A model generated the notes under the pieces. The model saw only the letters and a program-made list of their open reading frames with translations, was not told the DNA's origin and searched no databases. DNA of 8,906 nt, taken from the NCBI GenBank assembly GCA_044450785.1, contig JBIOJM010000396.1, positions 1 to 8,906 of the forward strand, written 5' to 3'. Source of the DNA: JBIOJM01 sp044450785 (lineage in GTDB: Bacteria > Planctomycetota > Planctomycetia > Isosphaerales > Isosphaeraceae). The translations under genes and the position numbers were made by a program. Positions 6,314-8,906 of this stretch are shown here, piece after piece; positions within the stretch are counted from its first letter, which is position 1; each line of letters opens with the position of its first letter.

Positions 6314-6342
6314 ATTGTAGCGGTTCGGGGATGAGTTTTCGA
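6314..6342 (-). promoter_or_regulatory. Candidate sigma-70-like promoter of recQ
   Basis: On the minus strand TCGAAA (6342-6337, four of six consensus positions) is followed after 17 bases by TACAAT (6319-6314, five of six). The implied leader to the GTG at 6259 is about 45-50 bases. It lies in the 205-base region divergent from the DUF1080 gene. If real, it confirms that the recQ frame upstream of 6259 is not translated. Confidence 0.45.
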
Positions 6343-6464
6343 ATGACTTCGCTGGCACAGACCTCTGGCGACACGTTTTCTCTTCGCTTACACTCGCTGT
6401 CTCAAATGGGATTGAGATCGATTTCTCGGCTCGACCTCGGGCCAACATCGGGGGTTGACGATCC

Positions 6465-7112
6465 ATGAATCGACTGCAAAAGTTGGCGACCTCGTGGAGT
6501 GTGGGCTTCATTCTCCTGGGGATGGTCCCCCTGGCGGCCGGGGAGGACGACGGCTGGGTTTCGCTCTTCGACGGCACGACGTTGAGCGGTTGGACCAAGG
6601 TGGAGGGTCGTCGCGGCGGCAGCAAGTGGGAAGTCGTGGATGGAGCGATCGTGGGAACCGGTCAGTCCTCCATGCTCTACAGTCCCAAGGGCGAATACAA
6701 GAACTTTCGCTTCAGGGCCGAGATCAAGATCAACGACCACGGCAACTCGGGGATGTACTTCCGATGCCCGGTTGCCGATGGCGACTTCGGAAAGGGCTAC
6801 GAGGCTCAGATCGACAGTACCCACAGCGACCCGATCAGGACCGGCTCGATCTACGGTTTCTTGCACATCTACAAGCAGATCGTCCCACCGGACACCTGGT
6901 TTAACTACGAAGTCGAGTGTGTCGACAAGAATTGGAGGGGCAAAGTCTCTCCGCACATCAAGGTGTGGATCAACGGCGAGCTGCTCTTCGAGTTGCAAGA
7001 GAAGACGAAGGCGTGGGAAAAGGGGTTTTTCGCCTTCCAGCAGCACGACCCCGGCAGCAAGGTCGCGATCCGCAAGATCGAGGTGAAGGAACTTGACGAC
7101 AAGGGCAAATAG
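6465..7112 (+). CDS. Secreted DUF1080 protein (3-keto-disaccharide hydrolase family)
   Basis: An exported protein with a concanavalin-like jelly-roll domain (Pfam family 3-keto-disaccharide hydrolase, DUF1080). Some members cleave 3-keto-glucosides; most are uncharacterised and are heavily multiplied in planctomycetes. The 215 residues begin with a signal peptide (basic start, hydrophobic 11-24, probable cleavage after AAG at 26). Family motifs follow: WVSLFDGTTLSGW (31-43), NSGMYFR (94-100), GYEAQID (111-117), TGSIYGF (126-132), WFNYEVEC (145-152), IKVWINGELLFE (165-176) and the closing GFFAFQQHDPGSKVAIRKIEVKEL (187-210). It is a single domain of the usual length for the family. The ATG at 6465 is the only start compatible with the signal peptide; GGGGG about ten bases upstream is a weak ribosome binding site. 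It is divergent from recQ and followed 153 bases later by a permease. The family is certain; the substrate is unknown. Confidence 0.9.
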   Translation: MNRLQKLATSWSVGFILLGMVPLAAGEDDGWVSLFDGTTLSGWTKVEGRRGGSKWEVVDGAIVGTGQSSMLYSPKGEYKNFRFRAEIKINDHGNSGMYFRCPVADGDFGKGYEAQIDSTHSDPIRTGSIYGFLHIYKQIVPPDTWFNYEVECVDKNWRGKVSPHIKVWINGELLFELQEKTKAWEKGFFAFQQHDPGSKVAIRKIEVKELDDKGK

Positions 7113-7265
7113 CTCTCCCAGCAGCTTCAGTCGAGTGTGGGAGGATTCTCTCCCTCGCCGCTCGATCTCGGCAATATGCCGGAGTGCCGGCGGACGTGGC
7201 GGAATGACGCGGCGCGGGCAATCGAACGATCTTGTAACCCAGTCTGACCGTCAAGAAAGGCCGGC
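7113..7265. other. Gap between the DUF1080 gene and the permease gene
   Basis: No gene is seen. CTCCCA at 7115-7120 can pair with TGGGAG at 7138-7143 over a 17-base loop, but no T run follows. AAGAAAGG at 7253-7260, five bases before the permease ATG, is its likely ribosome binding site. No convincing promoter is visible, so the permease may be read through from the upstream gene or use a sigma factor whose sites I do not recognise. Confidence 0.4.
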
Positions 7266-8810
7266 ATGCGAAAACAGCTCTTCGCGACGAAACCCCTGGA
7301 AAAGCTCCTGGCGGAGGTGACAGGTGAAAACCGCTTGAAGCGGGTACTCGGTCCCGTGGGCCTGACGAGCATGGGAGTCGGCGCCATCATCGGGACCGGC
7401 ATCTTCGTCTTGACCGGGGTCGCAGCCGCCGAGAAAGCGGGTCCGGCCATGTCGCTCTCGATGGTTGCCGCGGGCATGACCTGCATCTTCGCGGCACTCT
7501 GTTATGCCGAATTCGCCGCGATGGTGCCCGTCGCCGGGTCGGCCTACACCTATGCTTACGCGACGCTCGGCGAGCTGTTCGCCTGGATCATCGGCTGGGA
7601 CCTGGTGCTCGAATACGCCGTCGGGGCCTCGACGGTCGCTCACGGCTGGTCGCACTACTTCCAGGACTTGTTGAAGTTCTTCAACGGAGGTAAGCCACTT
7701 TGGCCGGCGATCGTTGCCAATTCACCATTCGATTATCTCGAGGGCAAATTCGTCTGGACCAGTTCATACGTCGATCTCCCGGCGATCGTGATCGTTGCGA
7801 TCGTCACATCCATTCTGGTCATTGGGATCAAGGAAAGCGCGAACTTCAATGCGGCCATGGTGATCGTCAAGTTGTCGGTCGTTTTTTTCGTGATCATCGT
7901 CGGGGCGTTTTACGTCAATCCCGCGAACTGGAAGCCGTTCGCACCATACGGCTACGGCGGGATCAGCTTTTTCGGCTATCCCATCTGGGGCCAGATGAAC
8001 AACGGCCACCTCGCGGGAATGCTCGCCGGGTCCGCGACGATCTTTTTCGCCTACATCGGCTTCGATGCCGTCTCGACCCAATCCGAGGAGGCGCGCAACC
8101 CCCAGCGCGACGTACCGATCGGTATCATTACGTCGCTGATCATCTGCACGTTTTTATACATCACCGTCGCCGCCGTGCTCACGGGCATGGTCCCCTACAA
8201 CAAGATCAACATCGACGCTCCGGTGTCCGACGCATTCGCGCAGGTCGGTCTCCGCTGGGCCCAGTTCCTGATCGCCGTCGGAGCGATTACCGGAATCACG
8301 TCGGTGCTCCTGGTCATGATGCTCAGCCAGCCGCGAGTTCTGCTGGCGATGTCCCGAGATGGACTGGTACCACCGGCTTTCTTCGGTTCGATTCACCCGA
8401 AATTCAAGACCCCCTGGAAATCGACGATCCTGACCGGCGTGTTCGTCGCGACCCTGGCGGCACTCCTCCCCCTGAACATACTGGCGGAGCTGGTCAATAT
8501 CGGGACACTCCTGGCGTTCTTGATGGTGTGCGCAGCCGTGCTGATCATGCGTAAAACGAATCCCGATGCCCACCGGCCGTTCAAGGTCCCGTTCATGCCA
8601 GTCACACCTATCCTGGGGATCGTGACCTGCCTCGTGCTCATGTTCTCACTCCCCGCGGAAAACTGGCTGCGACTGGTGATCTGGCTCGCGATCGGTTTCA
8701 CGATCTACTTCACGTACGGCATCCGGAATAGCGTGATGGCCAAGGAGCTCGCCCACGAGATCGCCACTCACGGACTGAGCCCCGCCGGATCGATTGAAAC
8801 CGAGCCGTGA
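7266..8810 (+). CDS. APC-family amino acid permease (cationic amino acid transporter type)
   Basis: An inner-membrane secondary transporter taking up amino acids, probably with protons or by exchange. The 514 residues give about twelve membrane helices (roughly 32-55, 62-84, 98-120, 170-188, 195-216, 248-270, 285-308, 328-355, 385-402, 403-427, 443-461, 466-484). Diagnostic features are the unwound helix 1 motif GVGAIIGTGIF (37-47), GSAYTYAYATLGE (91-103) before helix 3, FAYIGFDAVSTQSEEARNPQR (261-281) at helix 6, and the conserved loop SQPRVLLAMSRDGLVP (354-369). This pattern fits the CAT-like bacterial group (Bacillus YfnA, Geobacillus ApcT), whose substrates include arginine, lysine or branched-chain amino acids. 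Specificity cannot be read from the sequence. The N-terminal cytosolic tail of about 30 residues and the C-terminal tail are normal for the group. The ATG at 7266 follows AAGAAAGG by five bases. Confidence 0.92.
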   Translation: MRKQLFATKPLEKLLAEVTGENRLKRVLGPVGLTSMGVGAIIGTGIFVLTGVAAAEKAGPAMSLSMVAAGMTCIFAALCYAEFAAMVPVAGSAYTYAYATLGELFAWIIGWDLVLEYAVGASTVAHGWSHYFQDLLKFFNGGKPLWPAIVANSPFDYLEGKFVWTSSYVDLPAIVIVAIVTSILVIGIKESANFNAAMVIVKLSVVFFVIIVGAFYVNPANWKPFAPYGYGGISFFGYPIWGQMNNGHLAGMLAGSATIFFAYIGFDAVSTQSEEARNPQRDVPIGIITSLIICTFLYITVAAVLTGMVPYNKINIDAPVSDAFAQVGLRWAQFLIAVGAITGITSVLLVMMLSQPRVLLAMSRDGLVPPAFFGSIHPKFKTPWKSTILTGVFVATLAALLPLNILAELVNIGTLLAFLMVCAAVLIMRKTNPDAHRPFKVPFMPVTPILGIVTCLVLMFSLPAENWLRLVIWLAIGFTIYFTYGIRNSVMAKELAHEIATHGLSPAGSIETEP

Positions 8811-8906
8811 TGAACGCGCCCTCGAGAGTGCGGATGATTCGGTCTGGCATGATCGCAGCGCCTCCAGTTGTGGCCCAGTGCCGACGCAACCCGCGGAGCG
8901 GGCGAC
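8810..8906 (+). CDS. Possible start of a downstream gene, cut by the window end
   Basis: An ATG at 8810 overlaps the permease stop in the arrangement TGATG, typical of translational coupling. The frame stays open for 32 codons to the end of the window. The translation begins MNAPSRVRMIRSGMIAAPPV and is rich in arginine, with no recognisable domain and no ribosome binding site of its own. It may be a real coupled gene or simply GC-rich open sequence. Confidence 0.2.
   Translation, partial: MNAPSRVRMIRSGMIAAPPVVAQCRRNPRSGR

Noticed and set aside
7115..7143. Hairpin CTCCCA/TGGGAG after the DUF1080 gene as a terminator
   Set aside because: Only six pairs over a 17-base loop with no T run; too weak to call.
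7700..8554. 284-codon second frame within the permease gene
   Set aside because: The sequence is extremely arginine- and histidine-rich, as expected of an out-of-frame reading of a GC-rich membrane protein gene.

Overview
The window is GC-rich bacterial chromosomal DNA. The mix of genes points to a planctomycete, probably of the Isosphaeraceae type: a secreted DUF1080 (3-keto-disaccharide hydrolase) protein, a secreted SGNH/GDSL hydrolase, the non-mevalonate isoprenoid gene ispD, and short intergenic repeats of the kind common in those genomes. The assignment rests on gene content and style, not on any marker gene.

Layout, left to right. Positions 1-316 hold no gene but contain two hairpin-forming elements. 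At 317-739 (+) there is an open frame with no usable upstream start that reads like the C-terminal end of a larger protein, probably a gene remnant. It converges on a minus-strand pair at 1788-796: a 79-residue protein of unknown function with an excellent ribosome binding site, followed by a phosphopantothenoylcysteine decarboxylase (CoaC, coenzyme A synthesis) whose motifs resemble the plant HAL3 type. After a 203-base gap comes a minus-strand Mrr-type restriction endonuclease-like protein (2813-1992). It is divergent from ispD (2848-3636, +) across only 34 bases, with the two ribosome binding sites lying between the starts. ispD converges, with a 17-base gap, on a minus-strand pair: RecQ DNA helicase (6259-4418) followed closely by a secreted SGNH hydrolase (4382-3654). 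A 205-base divergent region separates recQ from a secreted DUF1080 protein (6465-7112, +). An APC-family amino acid permease follows (7266-8810, +). A possible further reading frame starts in a TGATG overlap at its end and runs off the window.

Functionally this is a mosaic of housekeeping genes (CoaC, IspD, RecQ), scavenging or surface functions (SGNH hydrolase, DUF1080 protein, permease) and one defence-like nuclease. I see no CRISPR array, transposase, tRNA, rRNA or prophage, and no convincing new multi-gene system. The points most worth a second look are the small gene in front of coaC, the unassigned N-terminal half of the Mrr-like protein, the tightly packed Mrr/ispD start region, and the truncated gene next to an inverted repeat.
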